A stretch of DNA of 64,000 nucleotides from Alteromonas sp. a30 (GTDB lineage: Bacteria > Pseudomonadota > Gammaproteobacteria > Enterobacterales > Alteromonadaceae). The notes beneath the pieces are model-generated. The model made no database searches. It was not told where the DNA came from and worked only from the letters and a program-made list of their open reading frames with translations. The translations under genes and the position numbers were made by a program. Location: NCBI RefSeq assembly GCF_026788005.1, contig NZ_JABEPE010000003.1:1-64000 (forward strand), in the 5' to 3' direction. Of the stretch, positions 22,401-27,485 are shown piece after piece. The first letter of the stretch is position 1. Every line of letters begins with the position of its first letter.

Positions 22401-23746
22401 GTGCCTTCGGTTTGCTCGATGTTGGCACTAATATCGATGTTATCGCCTTGGATATGACCCGAGTTAGTAAGCTGTGAACCGCTAATCACAAGGTTTTGAG
22501 CAACCAAGGTGCCGGTATTCACAATGTCGTTGATTTGCGCGGTTAGCTGATTGGATTGAATGATCGCTTCGGCTTGGTTATCGAAAGTCTCGCCTGAAAG
22601 TGTCACATCACCTTCGGTTAAAATACGCCCTTGGTTTTCAATTTGTGCTTGTGCTTGTAAATTAATTTGCTCTTGCGCGGAAAGCTCTCCAGCATTGCCC
22701 ACACTGCCGCCTGCGCTAATGTTAACGCTATTGCCAAACGTGCTGCCATCTAAAATCACATCATTGTTTTGAGAGGTTAACGCCAGATCACCCGCCGTTA
22801 GTGTGTCTTTTAAGCGAATACGCCCATCGGCGGTTAGCTCTACGCGCTCTGTGGCACTAATTAAGCCATCGGAGCGCACGCCTAAACCTGCTTCTGTGCC
22901 AATCAGTTTGATGCTGTTTACATACATCGAACCAAGGGCTGAGGCATCTAAAGCAAATTGAAATGGCGTATCGCCGGGCTGATTTTCCAACACATTCACA
23001 TCACCAGCGCTGTAACCAACATAGTTGTTGCCCGTATAAACGTTAAGCTCATTGGCGTACAACGCGGCATTAACGTACATTGCGCGCGTTAAAATATCGA
23101 ATTTGCTGATGTTAGAGGCATTCAAACCTGCACCATCAATAATCACGCTACCGGAATTCACGTTAAAGCCTAACAGCGCGCCATTTTGCACATCGGCGGT
23201 TCCTGTGGCGAAGGTCACACGCGGGGTATTAATAAAACCACAGCCATTACAGGTAATGCCGTTAGGGTTAGCTAATACAAACTCTGCGGAGTCGCCCAAA
23301 ATTTCGGTAAAGCCTAATAAAGAAGAGGCACTGTTTCCTGTCACTTCCGCCAAAATAATGCTGGCAGTTCCCCCTGCTAAGCGGCGGTTTCCGTCTGTCC
23401 AGCCACCAAGTTGGGAAATAATCGGGTTTAAGCTGTTATTTAAAATCAGGCCATTTTCATCCACGTTGAATTGGCTAAACAGGTTATGAGACACCCCTGC
23501 TTGCGAGGCTTCGGCAATATCAATCACCGTGGCGCCATTGGCAGACTCTTTTATGCCGGTTCTTTGCGGATCACCCGATGAGGTATCGACCACCACACCC
23601 GTGGAAAATTGCTGAGCTGGTATCGCAAATTCTGGTTCTGCATTTGAGGCAGTAACCACGCCGTTTGCCGCAACAAACGCGGGGTTCATTAACATCACCC
23701 AAAGTAATAAATTAGCGGTGATACGTTTTGTTTTAACCGTCAACAT
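4442..23746 (-). CDS. cdiA: Giant CdiA-type filamentous haemagglutinin exoprotein
   Basis: TpsA/CdiA of about 6434 residues, exported by CdiB and carrying a C-terminal toxin delivered to neighbours on contact. The ATG at 23746 is preferred over an upstream TTG (23752) because AAAGGA lies eight bases before it. Order (approximate residues): signal peptide 1-28; TPS domain to ~290, with FSQFNV and NPNGITCNGCGF; FHA-1 beta-helix repeats to ~4180; a variable zone ~4180-4790 with a Cys pair (WDCLQDNGSGC) and a Ser/Ala/Asn-rich stretch, probably the receptor-binding part; FHA-2 repeats to ~5800, with a predicted coiled coil near 5475-5520; pretoxin ~5800-6240, ending in a hydrophobic helix and KKKG; toxin tip ~6240-6434. 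No VENN motif was found. The tip has FYSGLG and TTLEQTSGGKWLDD, reminiscent of ADP-ribosyl cyclase-like toxins; this is a hypothesis. Confidence 0.93.
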   Translation of the reverse strand: MLTVKTKRITANLLLWVMLMNPAFVAANGVVTASNAEPEFAIPAQQFSTGVVVDTSSGDPQRTGIKESANGATVIDIAEASQAGVSHNLFSQFNVDENGLILNNSLNPIISQLGGWTDGNRRLAGGTASIILAEVTGNSASSLLGFTEILGDSAEFVLANPNGITCNGCGFINTPRVTFATGTADVQNGALLGFNVNSGSVIIDGAGLNASNISKFDILTRAMYVNAALYANELNVYTGNNYVGYSAGDVNVLENQPGDTPFQFALDASALGSMYVNSIKLIGTEAGLGVRSDGLISATERVELTADGRIRLKDTLTAGDLALTSQNNDVILDGSTFGNSVNISAGGSVGNAGELSAQEQINLQAQAQIENQGRILTEGDVTLSGETFDNQAEAIIQSNQLTAQINDIVNTGTLVAQNLVISGSQLTNSGHIQGDNIDISANIEQTEGTLYQATEDGSLTINNQQTLITGGLIAHEGDASVVSNELTNNSNWLANGTLNIDVQSVVNTGTLQSESALELTTDTLSNSGNLLLNSETASGLNISQSFNNDGGVLQSTSALNIDTQNISNQNGQILLLSEDETNVLAATDEFNNVNGQVLSNGETQLSAATVDNTNGEINAASITLNAETLSNQTGRITAQSLDIHAQSLNNREGTLAAEQLSLSGDELNNQAGVIVAQSFEETPSDEQLDALSIELNFTSEIDNSEGGVIESQTQDFAFVTEHINNNGGRIALIGTGVLSIEALELLNEAGTIIANETTLNIETINNSSGQLLAQTQLDISGIDIANQDGVIQAGESLNIDLTGALTAEGETVISAQNTSILSQHIDLGENAVINAEALSINATDIANQGLIRAFGESENALSINAQSIVNAGRIESSGENFVLDNIQIDNTNGEIIHLGLGVLQLAFLGGLINQDGIIYSQSDVTIAELDNGNLLNNNGQVLANQNLTVEATEIQNQSGVVQAQQQLSINAQQLNNDLEGVISANNASLSVANWQNAGDFVANSASVSASRIHNTGTIQVVSVSSDEEGSTNSNAQSTVFTLDTRELINQGTLLTDAANLTLNNVRLNNQGGIIAHQGQGVLQINAVGSLNNQNGVINTNQLAVSAGSLNNIDGQIVALSPQANMHLNVQSQLRNNNGLIGSAGSLNLSAGDITNNDGSIQMSGNGVINASTIDNQGEGQIFAGNALDVTATTLNNNGTLQANQLVAKVSSIDNQGTIAATGTQGNSLVFNTRNLNNGGVIVSQGENLLFNDMVLNNAGGVIVHEGLGVLSIETLGSLNNTNGQISTNGGLVLTTDKLLNDQGMVLSAGDATLNFSDLSNVAGTLNIQGNAVFEVENLNNSEGQIVASSLEISTQSLQNQDGAIVTTGTGAGTGLTLNIAEEINNTRGQIASAGEQASITAATILNEQGLIQGDNTLSLTTQTLMNSGLIEANNLDITTTQFDNQGDVTANAHLNLTQAELTNAGNISALSANITAQTIENSGAVNITGSEDDSFVLTVDTLNNAGTIATLSANFTLEDINLDNTDGQLLHYGVGVFSLSVLDELSNQDGVILSQGELHLTTPILNNQNGQILVVAGEDAPAGSGVLKLDIQSITNTGTGAIASAGSLIMNADDLLSNAVISSEGAMTLNVDDVTLQTDSQLLAGDLTLDASTLSNAGILSAENTQLTTTHITNSGQIAIAGDLQLSVTDLINTQGSIQVTDNLTVDLVTLNNTDGQILSNGAATINADSVVNQQGQIGAQQLTLNIADIDNTNAGELFGEQSLNINTTSLLSNGVISGGELLLNAQTLVLQESAELSANQFTLTAHSLENAGTVNALQATLTLDTLTNTGTMQAQESLVLNTDAFTNSGNLLSVDQLSVSANAGALNLENTGTIGAGQLVIDVEQLNNAEHAELAAYNTTGNALQLTVAQTLDNAGRIYNGGEAGSISANLISNSGQLEHTGTGVLTLDAQHIDNLAQGAMGTNGELIFNAPILNNLGTLAGHALTLNTANTQNQGSLLSDALMINATNLNNAGSIESLTAQITAQVIDNSGQILGAETQSGIDALSINATQLNNTGALISRSENFTLHGININNQGGQILHFGAGVLDIDTLQALQNQSGLLYSDGTLVLSALNLENSQGRVLSQHLEIETGQIGNQQGVLQAQQSLTIQADTLQNELGLITLDAPETSTTNSRTASLNITQALNNLNGVIRLEGDGQLNLNAADLQNTLGQILSESALTIQAQNLLNTGEIGAQTLALNGGQVNNQGAIDAQSLTTQLDSLTNSGNIAAINAQVQATQISNSGLLAATGNVGESLTISADSLTNTGVLASYGEDFTLSNLALNNANGSIVHFGTGVLTLDTLTMLNNAAGLIRGATDLHILQSNIENQAGLIETANTLTIDVDNVVNEGGEIRADVLDLSATQVNNQNGLIAVAEQLDIDVQQTLDNTAGRILSTATQANIATQNLLNDSGLISQLSDDALNVSITGTLSGVDSVIRADNVLNVDANQLNNQGTLAANQLTINAANLDNQATIQANQLNINAQALVNSGLLLAAGTQADVLSLNVDGTLFNSGRIQSLGENLTLTGLVDNSNGEIIHAGVGVLQLDELINANGLVHSENQLAVLGRQINNNSGVLQASHSILLGGDNLLNQGGSIQANDITLNSANVNNDVGVISAANNIVANVDSYQSDAGVLLANNQLNLNAEQVANTNGALISASDTQIATALLQNLGGKIESTQSMLLDVGSAQNQGGLILSAGDNFTLNLGQSFDNSAGGQLEVHSQNWLIQNQNINNQGGVLRHMGIGALDIQHTGTVNNSQGYIGTLGALNLQADTLNNTQGRLISGTGSILNLAQTLNNNAGVIYNEAGNLSIQANTLNNGVLDANAGSIVQNGVGTLNINASNLNNQGLIQGQALTLSGDSINNAGSIQGEQVTLSATSFNNDAGFIAATATSHESLQLLTTQAVSNQNGIIQSAGTALNLSQGLNNQDGQLVFLGNGVLTLNDLVNNNGRVVSQGDIQSTGNLSNQSGSIQAANNIQLQQSNINNQAGQIHAANNLALSATSLANQGGLISSAGNEFDVNVTGALNNSAGGVLVTQANTMQVTTADLVNTGGTVKHLGSGQLLLNGLSTLNNDNGVIDTAGNIALTLDQLSNNGGVIAANQATINAGSIANRAGALQGSQLNITTTHLDNTGGLLLGQGTGTQALNLNVSGVLNNTNGTLESRGQQFTLAGNIGSLINTGGQIRNHGLGVLRISQNGALNNDSGLIYSAGQLVLDSGNLSNNSGTIFGASGAALNTGTFSNQQGQVQSNGVLSISATSVNNNNGQIAGNQLSVNSAGSISNSSGVLTGGSVTLSGSSLNNSNGQLIATSTGNNTLSLSGLSSINNSSGTISSRAANWNVSLNNLSNTGGKLIHQGSGTFTVGQSGTLTNDGLIASSGNLQLNAGIVDNQGNLQAANTLRVDAALTNRAGGVMLAQNIDINANGKTVSNLGQIVANNAGVGVISIDALETHNSGTLYSADSLTLNANNINNTGSISADTLTASGFSTLSNNGRIESMTANYSGGTFENLSGGQLVGASSGNVALNLNVSQLTNQGQIFNNGANMAFGGNITNSGSITHAGSGVLTLGDKGSVNVGGGNIATAGTARLMGSVSGAGGIFAQTGMEINSATPFVNSNSQLYTQGNLQINAEVNNQNGTLIADGTLGINTTGSITNSNGVIQGQNLNLQAGTLANDNGTITSTGTGAASIRAGTIDNGGGLIQAGGSGLSVTATQGAINNAGGEIIYRGSGVLLVDANTNLDNSNGRIATSGSIDLDAGQLLDNQGGVISGASFTVNAATLNNQNGSLVGFGSGNSQLITTGALNNTGGTISSAGTNFTVSSAGLTNHNGTISHAGTGVLALTASSISNTGASASIGSNGGINLNAGSSLTNQGSVVAANALTLGAGSLNNSGTIGSATNITDINLSGNLDNSGVIVGRAGLDIDAQAIRNSSGNIESQGSINLAGSSLNVGTIRGQNVNATLSGGLTINSGEQITASGNIAINTGGSVANSGSLLASGTLGVSGTSLNNTGSIRSGGNNTLGFTGNLSNSGTLSSGSTLVVNGGTLTNSGTVAAANLDINTNVNNTNLVYASNNLNISGSVTNNNSIFSSGDAVISGASITNNAGRITAAGNLSLSGTITNNRSGSVSFNSNGEVTTEVEYTDGNDRFWRPVNFVGPDGSTWRRTKEVRESTTYSANASGSDGVIAAGRNLSLSGSITNNYSTISAGGNITVSGRLTNNAIQNRIETDITQLQETYVWDCLQDNGSGCTEPGEITITSAEQGASHETTFTGGAYGTIAAGGSISGSISGLDSNDANPIGASGRTAGTSASGSAGAASVSSNNAGGSSANVNVAATSGTAQSTNGQNLNVNAAGSQANTNVNGPSMGAVNAGTSSGANTGNANVASEDAVVAQSGDSFNESVEQQSTNTTSVTVNGTTVSQSSTQVLAAGDLSDTQVEKIIGTVPTEPGPVDSSTTPKTDKAGTDSRVAVITDNPLLDAKANGTQVIIDAGGDLSLIDPSTLPQNGAQAGTGDQLAGNVSILPVDAATTPQEPTISTPLDDSGKTIIDGETVLVQTNVGLVNVTGPSLGGVTLPIDDDTFGIPSAGVDVDQNQLNGMNGNLNASGVNREDGVIVFDGSNPSPDLGFEAETRDEFLQEPDTNPLNDEAFIAEVERNAELTLDELEDRQNALNNEYTTTSATEEGAAGNNSPPAPFTLAQVGLTQGDVEVAQNIFMSEEQVATLAGLGFNEDYIRFGEFILLGAVSQNNLLEDGVTIGAGDSIELTSTGDISIDAGISGENGVTLVTEQSLNFIDTSFIESDTLIGLGSGNSFTNTLDLNSADVWLDIGGDFTNNGSITGSHSVDIVAGGSLTNNADIQAGSFLWMDALGGDLTNNGSLYSGGLLDLSANNNLINSGGASIEGFDVNLSAGGDIISRTEQHHYSASGTIARGDFSYEASWGGQSASIISHNSLSLNAGNDIDVTGSEFAAAGDISLYAGNDVTLGAIEYTTNSEQYFKGGYDKSYETEWDVTSLQAGGNLSVVAGNNLTSQGTAFIAGGDVNLAAGNEMNLDAVVETHASATKRTKKKTFSKTVTINESHHDTVHGSTVLAGGDILINAQKTEEGIAVQQTGDVNLRGAYLQADGNMVLAGNDINIEAQSYTDYEMQYKFKSRFGGLSSKEKLDAKATEKLHGSTLIAGGTNGAQGSLSIIAGDDASIVASELHSAGNTNLSVFDELVVASGEEIEQIDKMRKSGGLFSGGSLYSLKESVSSTRTITADASVINAGGNLHINTGSALVVGSDLSAEGNLVAKTDIGDIEVKAAQEGTFAYQYDKEVKVGLGDMLGNPSEMVSVEGGKLKVTLASADYDEVEVTTNETTHRSSNLTANGNVVLDSVGDIFIEGSNIIADANANGDGDVGLIAGGNVTVKEATNEFEEQRDETHGEAALSVVVQNNYVEAAKSIEQVNDAKNQLKQAEQDYRKYQKELSTLEGTLAQLKSDYEAGVAGTDYNDIKDLEALVADLKDDEEFYQAGIALATLNLVSKTTLAAQQTNAAINGAGTYGFDVGVQLDINATQTQTHTQATTSHASQISGENITVVTGFEDESSFGQSGSTLIQGSSLAANNNLTIATETLDVLASRDTFRQTVDSQNASISMQQTVYGASTGGPAVNASYGQSRSEDRSTTYNNSVLTAENINIATAGDASFIGANVDATNDLTLSVGGDLWVESQQNRSSGSNHSFGVNAGVGFGGGDSAAGLGNSYQNVGSSNGEVSSVSGGLNVSNGRYANKETVLTTLTSGNTATINVEGNTQIVGALIATLDDEGNDLGNLALTTGSLDFINLKERSYNSQTGFSVNANVGISEGANPTDPASQVAANPQDNDDTLNVNSSNISINTSTSASGGTTYATIGEGTVVVGDAQSEANLAAINRDVDNVTEELYNTETGMSVDATIDHRLFNENGQNAILEDFAEVAEEVKAGVKAIQRAISPLTPEEFEVVVEENKAEITLNIKEKLIEDGLTPEQAEAELAHMDGLVQRAASLQSMVEENPEQLANILEQSLVLETQTDENGIEHVTIGGSADMALALEVVMFAAAAKQKVDEFNESDAGQAAAFLAEIAAGPVGFLIGKVAETLAQTEPGQALLAKAEEGLEAGGTVLATVVTNEDSIEDFEEGYADEETHDPTAHREAKSASVEALLLVGTIAGVLVPVLKDTFKKKGGGNNDSGGDDGPSGGDNSPPLRNDNGDEYGNLPDGALIPDEHLTNLHLDRLSFDVLFTKVDELDVSAGKDQAVFYSGLGARGAAETYANKNNLTTLEQTSGGKWLDDLKLFEGTVSDVDVSKAADVWGKISSNYATQAVGRVTAIINNPRPTSIFLTQELPTLLKNPNVTEIVIRSASGKNISIPSGTPINAALKMIEGL
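5027..6350 (-). repeat. Duplicated cdiA 3' tract, parental copy
   Basis: This is the parental copy of the tract repeated at 2450-3773. It covers the pretoxin region of cdiA and stops at the Gly/Ser-rich linker where the two toxin tips diverge. It would serve as the homology arm for exchange of toxin tips. Confidence 0.9.
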
Positions 23747-23758
23747 GGCCAAGTTCCT

Positions 23759-25507
23759 TTAAAAACCGAGTCGAAGTGAAAAGTCAATTTCTTGTTCTTG
23801 CGCGCCTAAATAATCAGGAGAATGCAGTGCTCGCGCATAAGAAAAATTAAATGAGAGTGTTTGGTAGTAGAGTTGCAAGCCGATAATGGCCCCTGCCACC
23901 CAATCCGAATGTTGCCTTGCTGCAAAATTAGGCGCATTGCTTGCCCCAAGGTCCAAGCCCAAATGCACTTGTGCGTTCATGCCCAACGGCAGTTGCCACG
24001 GCAAGCCAGTGTGGAAGTCGGTACGTAAATAGCCGCCTCTAAAGCCTGCCAATCCGCCTTGAGAAAACCCTCTAACGGAATAGCGCCCACCAACATTTAC
24101 TCCTTCGGAGATAAGTATTTCTTGCGGTGCGTATAACAAATGCAGGCTGTTTCGCATTTGAATGGGATGAGTCAGCAGCGAAAATGTTGAGGTAAAGCCC
24201 ACATCGGCAATATATTTGGTGAATTGAAAGTCATCCTCAGCGACCGCCAGCTCTCGCTTTGCATCCCACCAAGGCACACTTTTATTAACATGAAAGGTGG
24301 CATCTAACGAGCCAGCTGGATAATGGTGAATATAGGTTGCCGCTGCATCCCACACGTAAAGCGTTCTAGAGGACGTTTCCAGAAATACATCCTCAATATA
24401 ATTGCGGCTTTCTTTGCGGGTAAATGCCAACGACACTTGCAGCTTTTCCGCTTGGTCGCGATACCAAATATGATTGGCAGAAAGCGTAGAATTAAATGAA
24501 GTGCCGTGGGTTAAAAAGTTAACTTCCGTACCGATAACCGATTGCTCATACTCGAAGTAACTGTTACTCAAAGCAAACTGCCAGTACCCCAACGGCATAC
24601 TCGCCACCAAGGAATAACTTCTGGATTTGGAAATAGGCAGCTCGTGCTCGCCCACATTCGACGACACCGTAGCAATTAAACTATCATTCACACCAAACAG
24701 ATTTTCGTAAATTAAGTTCGCATCGGCTTGGTATTCACCGGTAGACGCCACGCCCGTGTTATTAATACCCATTGAACCGCGCCAATTCGCCTGCATTTGA
24801 TTTTGAATACCAACAATAGTGCCGCCTTGTTGCTCACCCGGTTGCATGGCTAATGTCGCCTTGTTTTGCCCCAAGCTGTTTAGGTTTTCCAAGCCTTGCT
24901 CTAAGTCGCGAATATTTAATTTTTCCGTGGGTGAAACCGGAAAGGCAAGATGAAGCTGGGTTTCAGAAAGCGAGTTTTCTTGTGATGCAAAAGCTTCAAT
25001 AACGCCCTCAAGTATCACAAGATCCAACGTACCATCGGATAAGTCTTGCTCAACAATATAAGCACGACTGGTCACGTAACCGTTATCCAAATACAGGTTG
25101 GAAATCTCAGCTACCGCATTATTGATGTGAGTAAGTGTTAAGCAGCGATTGGTGTATTTGTGGGTAATTGAACGAATTTGCTCGGGAGAGAAGATCACCA
25201 CACCTTCAACATGAATGCGGGTAATATCGAAACAACGCTCATCGCCTTGCGGCGTTGTTTGCTGAGTCTGCTGGCTGAAATTGTCTTGTAAGAAAACATC
25301 CGAACGTTGCATTAACGGCGAAAGTTCGCTTTGAATGCGATCATTGCCTTCTTTTATCAAACGCTCGTGGTTTTGAGAAATTTGACTCGGAACAACAGTA
25401 GTTGTGTTTTCTTGCGCAAACGCAAAAAAGGAAACCGTAAAAAAAGAAAGGCAAGCAGCCACACAGGATGCAAATAAATATTTAAAATTCATTACGTTAA
25501 CTAACAT
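23759..25507 (-). CDS. cdiB: CdiB-type two-partner secretion outer-membrane transporter
   Basis: A 582-residue TpsB transporter that recognises the CdiA TPS domain in the periplasm and exports it through a 16-strand barrel. An N-terminal hydrophobic signal ends at FFAFA/QEN. POTRA segments cover about residues 90-245, with the ShlB-type pattern RIHVEGVVIFSPEQI and LYLDNGYVTSRAYI. The barrel follows, with the conserved Val-Arg-Gly-Phe motif (RYSVRGFSQGG) typical of the Omp85/TpsB lid loop, and ends in a terminal Phe. The stop lies 12 bases before the cdiA ATG, so the pair forms one transcription unit. An internal ATG at 25492 would give the more typical MNFKYLF signal start; neither start has a clear ribosome site. 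Confidence 0.92.
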   Translation of the reverse strand: MLVNVMNFKYLFASCVAACLSFFTVSFFAFAQENTTTVVPSQISQNHERLIKEGNDRIQSELSPLMQRSDVFLQDNFSQQTQQTTPQGDERCFDITRIHVEGVVIFSPEQIRSITHKYTNRCLTLTHINNAVAEISNLYLDNGYVTSRAYIVEQDLSDGTLDLVILEGVIEAFASQENSLSETQLHLAFPVSPTEKLNIRDLEQGLENLNSLGQNKATLAMQPGEQQGGTIVGIQNQMQANWRGSMGINNTGVASTGEYQADANLIYENLFGVNDSLIATVSSNVGEHELPISKSRSYSLVASMPLGYWQFALSNSYFEYEQSVIGTEVNFLTHGTSFNSTLSANHIWYRDQAEKLQVSLAFTRKESRNYIEDVFLETSSRTLYVWDAAATYIHHYPAGSLDATFHVNKSVPWWDAKRELAVAEDDFQFTKYIADVGFTSTFSLLTHPIQMRNSLHLLYAPQEILISEGVNVGGRYSVRGFSQGGLAGFRGGYLRTDFHTGLPWQLPLGMNAQVHLGLDLGASNAPNFAARQHSDWVAGAIIGLQLYYQTLSFNFSYARALHSPDYLGAQEQEIDFSLRLGF

Positions 25508-25666
25508 TCCGTATTAAAACTGCTCCGAGCGTTACTCATCCCTATCCTGGAATAGCAACGAATTGAACAAATAATATGACCAGACAAAACCAAAAAGGAA
25601 GGCGATTTTACATATATTTGGGCAATTTAAAAGATTATTTTTTACTCAACTTGGATTATTTTTTGT
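25508..25666 (-). promoter_or_regulatory. AT-rich upstream region of cdiBAI
   Basis: About 160 bases between cdiB and the IS remnant. GATTATTTTTT occurs twice (25633-25643 and 25654-25664), 21 bases apart, which puts the copies on the same DNA face. The same word also appears in repeats R1-R3. The region is where the CDI promoter should be, but I could not pick a convincing -35/-10 pair. AT-rich silencing or DNA curvature is possible. Confidence 0.35.
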
Positions 25667-26153
25667 CGCTTTGTTGAACAAATGATTTGAACTTTTCCTT
25701 CTCTCAATGATCAGATCACCAAATCATTATTGCTCCCTCCTCATGCCTAAACCTAAATACCGAACTAAAAACTGGAAACAGTACAACCAACATCTTATTA
25801 ATAGAGGTTCCATCACATTTTGGATTGACGAATCTGCGATAGCAGAATGGAATTGTTCAGCTCATCATGGTGGTTGTGGAGGAAGCTTCGTTAATGGCGA
25901 CACCGCCATTGGAAAAAGCAAACCAATTATCATCAACGCTTATTGAATGAAACGGCTATGTTCAGATTCAAAACACACTTTGGAGATGAGCTGAGCTTTA
26001 AGGAATGACAACACTCAAATTACTGAGGCAATAGCAACCACCGGAGCGATAAACAATCTTACTAGAATAGTTATGCCTGCAACCTATAAAGTGGCCGAGA
26101 TTTAAGCAATATTACGAATATTTTCCAAAGGATTAAGTCGTTCAACAAAACGC
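25667..26153 (+). mobile_element. Internally deleted IS5-family element
   Basis: The left terminal repeat (CGCTTTGTTGAACAAA at 25667-25682) and a right end (TCGTTCAACAAAACGC at about 26138-26153) are imperfect inverted repeats. Between them lie the N-terminal and C-terminal parts of an IS5-family transposase, with the catalytic middle missing. The total is about 490 bp, against the roughly 1 kb expected of the family. It cannot move on its own. It lies next to the CDI promoter region, and its 5' end faces the 5' end of the element at 1-84. Confidence 0.7.
25743..26105 (+). pseudogene. IS5-family transposase, middle deleted and frameshifted
   Basis: From the ATG at 25743 the frame reads MPKPKYRTKNWKQYN, then RGSITFWIDESAIAEWN and GDTAI, which is the typical start of IS5/IS903-group transposases. 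It jumps after about 60 residues to unrelated codons and a stop at 25946. A transposase tail resumes at 25958 (MFRFKTHFGDELSFKE, stop), shifts frame near 26003, and continues as TQITEAIATTGAINNLTR to a TAA at 26105. All catalytic acidic residues lie in the deleted part. Confidence 0.7.
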
Positions 26154-26488
26154 TAATACCTCGGCCCCCAAAATTGCCAACTTTTCGAAGTTTATAACCG
26201 ATTAAATCGAAAGGATTCCGTTTTGAATTAATTCCACAAAATCATGATGGTAAATTTTTTAAAATTTTATTTACCGCATTTAAATTTAAGAATTTCGCCA
26301 TGACTTTATAAATTCACCAATAAAATTAAATATTTATCATAATTAAGCAAAACTTCTTGCTTTAAATCCAGATTTTTTTGGATGGAAATTTACCCTCACC
26401 ACGATGTAGCCTACGTACTTACTTACCTTATGGTATGTTAGCAAACCGGAAAAAACCGGATATTTGATTAACCTTATGAGTTGAAATT
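26154..26488. other. AT-rich non-coding stretch upstream of the repeat-peptide gene
   Basis: About 335 bases without a credible gene. It is strongly AT-rich, with near-palindromic A/T tracts around 26250-26275, a small ATCCA...TGGAT hairpin around 26367-26385, and a CCGG-A6-CCGG element (AACCGGAAAAAACCGGAT) about 30 bases before the next start codon. It probably holds the promoter of the downstream gene. The base composition suggests a horizontally acquired, possibly H-NS-silenced segment. Confidence 0.4.
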
Positions 26489-26824
26489 ATGAAAAATAAA
26501 TATACAATCCTTGCGCTATGTGCGGCGTTTTTTTTAACCGCGTCGGCGGCAATGGCAGGAACACAGGCCAGCACCACGGGCAATGGCGGAGGCACCCGCC
26601 CAGTGCCGGACCCAAACCTTGCTTCGGGTACGGTTGGTTTGGGTACAATTAACCCCTTTGGTAATGGCGGTGGCGCTCTTCCCGTGCCGGACCCAAACAG
26701 CAAGTTCGACGGCATTATTGCCAATGGCAATGGCAACGGCACACTTCCAGTGCCAGACCCGAATATCAGTAGCACCAGCACGTATTCATTATGGTGCGTG
26801 TTAGGGTTATGTACACAACCCTAG
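26489..26824 (+). CDS. Small secreted protein with three PVPDPN repeats
   Basis: A 111-residue protein with a clear signal peptide (Lys-rich start, hydrophobic core, cleavage after SAAMA/G). The mature ~88 residues contain three imperfect copies of GNGGGxxPVPDPN, near residues 31-43, 58-70 and 80-92, separated by short Ser/Gly/Asn-rich linkers. It ends in SLWCVLGLCTQP with two cysteines four residues apart. No known family is recognised. The form fits a small exported structural, adhesion or peptide-precursor protein. It precedes the membrane-protein/nuclease cassette by 127 bases with a hairpin between them, so co-transcription is uncertain. Confidence 0.6.
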   Translation: MKNKYTILALCAAFFLTASAAMAGTQASTTGNGGGTRPVPDPNLASGTVGLGTINPFGNGGGALPVPDPNSKFDGIIANGNGNGTLPVPDPNISSTSTYSLWCVLGLCTQP

Positions 26825-26875
26825 CAAATAGCGTAAACAAATAGCGCTCGGTGTAAATAAACGGCGTTAGTAAAC

Positions 26876-26897
26876 GGCCTTGGCACATACCAAGGCC
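26876..26897 (+). terminator. Perfect hairpin between the repeat-peptide gene and the membrane cassette
   Basis: GGCCTTGG (26876-26883), six-base loop, CCAAGGCC (26890-26897). No T-run follows on the plus strand, so it may be an attenuator or processing hairpin rather than an intrinsic terminator. Confidence 0.4.
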
Positions 26898-26951
26898 AGC
26901 ACAGCAAAGTGAGTATTACAGGGCCAGAGCAAACTAGAGTAAAGCAGAGCA

Positions 26952-27485
26952 ATGAGCGTAGAATATTTTCACCAAGTTAATAAAGTATTGTTAGAAATAG
27001 GCAGTTATTTGCCGTATTTATACACCGTATTGTTTTTATTAAGTGCGGCAACCAGTAAAAAACTGAACTCGGCTTCCATTATTGTGGTGTTTTTAGCGCT
27101 GGCCGAATTTGTAATGTACCCGATTAACGAACCACTTTTAGCCTACTTTAATGAGGTGGGGCTAACCTATACTTTTCGGCTTTGCGCTTGGGTGGTGTTT
27201 TGGGTAACCGTTGCGTATTTACAAATTTACTTACTGCAAAAATTGCATATATGGCTGAATGTGTCGAAGGGGCGCCACCTTGAAGTGGTGCAATATGGCA
27301 TTAGCGGCATTATTGCCTTGTTCTTAATTGTGTTAGTCAATCAGCTTTTCTTTAAAGTAGAAGCGTTAGAATTGCTTTATCGTTTGGGCGTGCCTTTTAT
27401 TAATTTTGCGATTGCCGGTTACTTGTTATACGCCGTGCTGAAAAACGTGGAGGTGAAAAAGTGGAAACCGCAATCATCGCTTTAA
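26952..27485 (+). CDS. Five-helix membrane protein, first gene of the HKD nuclease cassette
   Basis: A 177-residue protein with about five predicted transmembrane helices (near residues 18-33, 40-58, 74-98, 112-136 and 145-163) and a basic C-terminus. No catalytic motif or family is recognised. Its 3' end overlaps the next gene by 25 bases, so the pair is translationally coupled. As the lead gene of a four-gene set ending in a phospholipase D-like nuclease, it may anchor or sense at the inner membrane; this is inference from context only. Confidence 0.6.
   Translation: MSVEYFHQVNKVLLEIGSYLPYLYTVLFLLSAATSKKLNSASIIVVFLALAEFVMYPINEPLLAYFNEVGLTYTFRLCAWVVFWVTVAYLQIYLLQKLHIWLNVSKGRHLEVVQYGISGIIALFLIVLVNQLFFKVEALELLYRLGVPFINFAIAGYLLYAVLKNVEVKKWKPQSSL

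Noticed and set aside
11000-22900. Regularly repeated DNA that could be mistaken for a CRISPR array
   Set aside because: The repeats are degenerate, in-frame protein repeats of an FHA beta-helix, with no constant repeat/spacer length and no cas genes nearby.
25707-25946. 79-codon ORF considered as an independent small gene
   Set aside because: It begins in the IS leader and reads into the transposase N-terminus; the transposase start is the ATG at 25743 and the frame is a deletion product.
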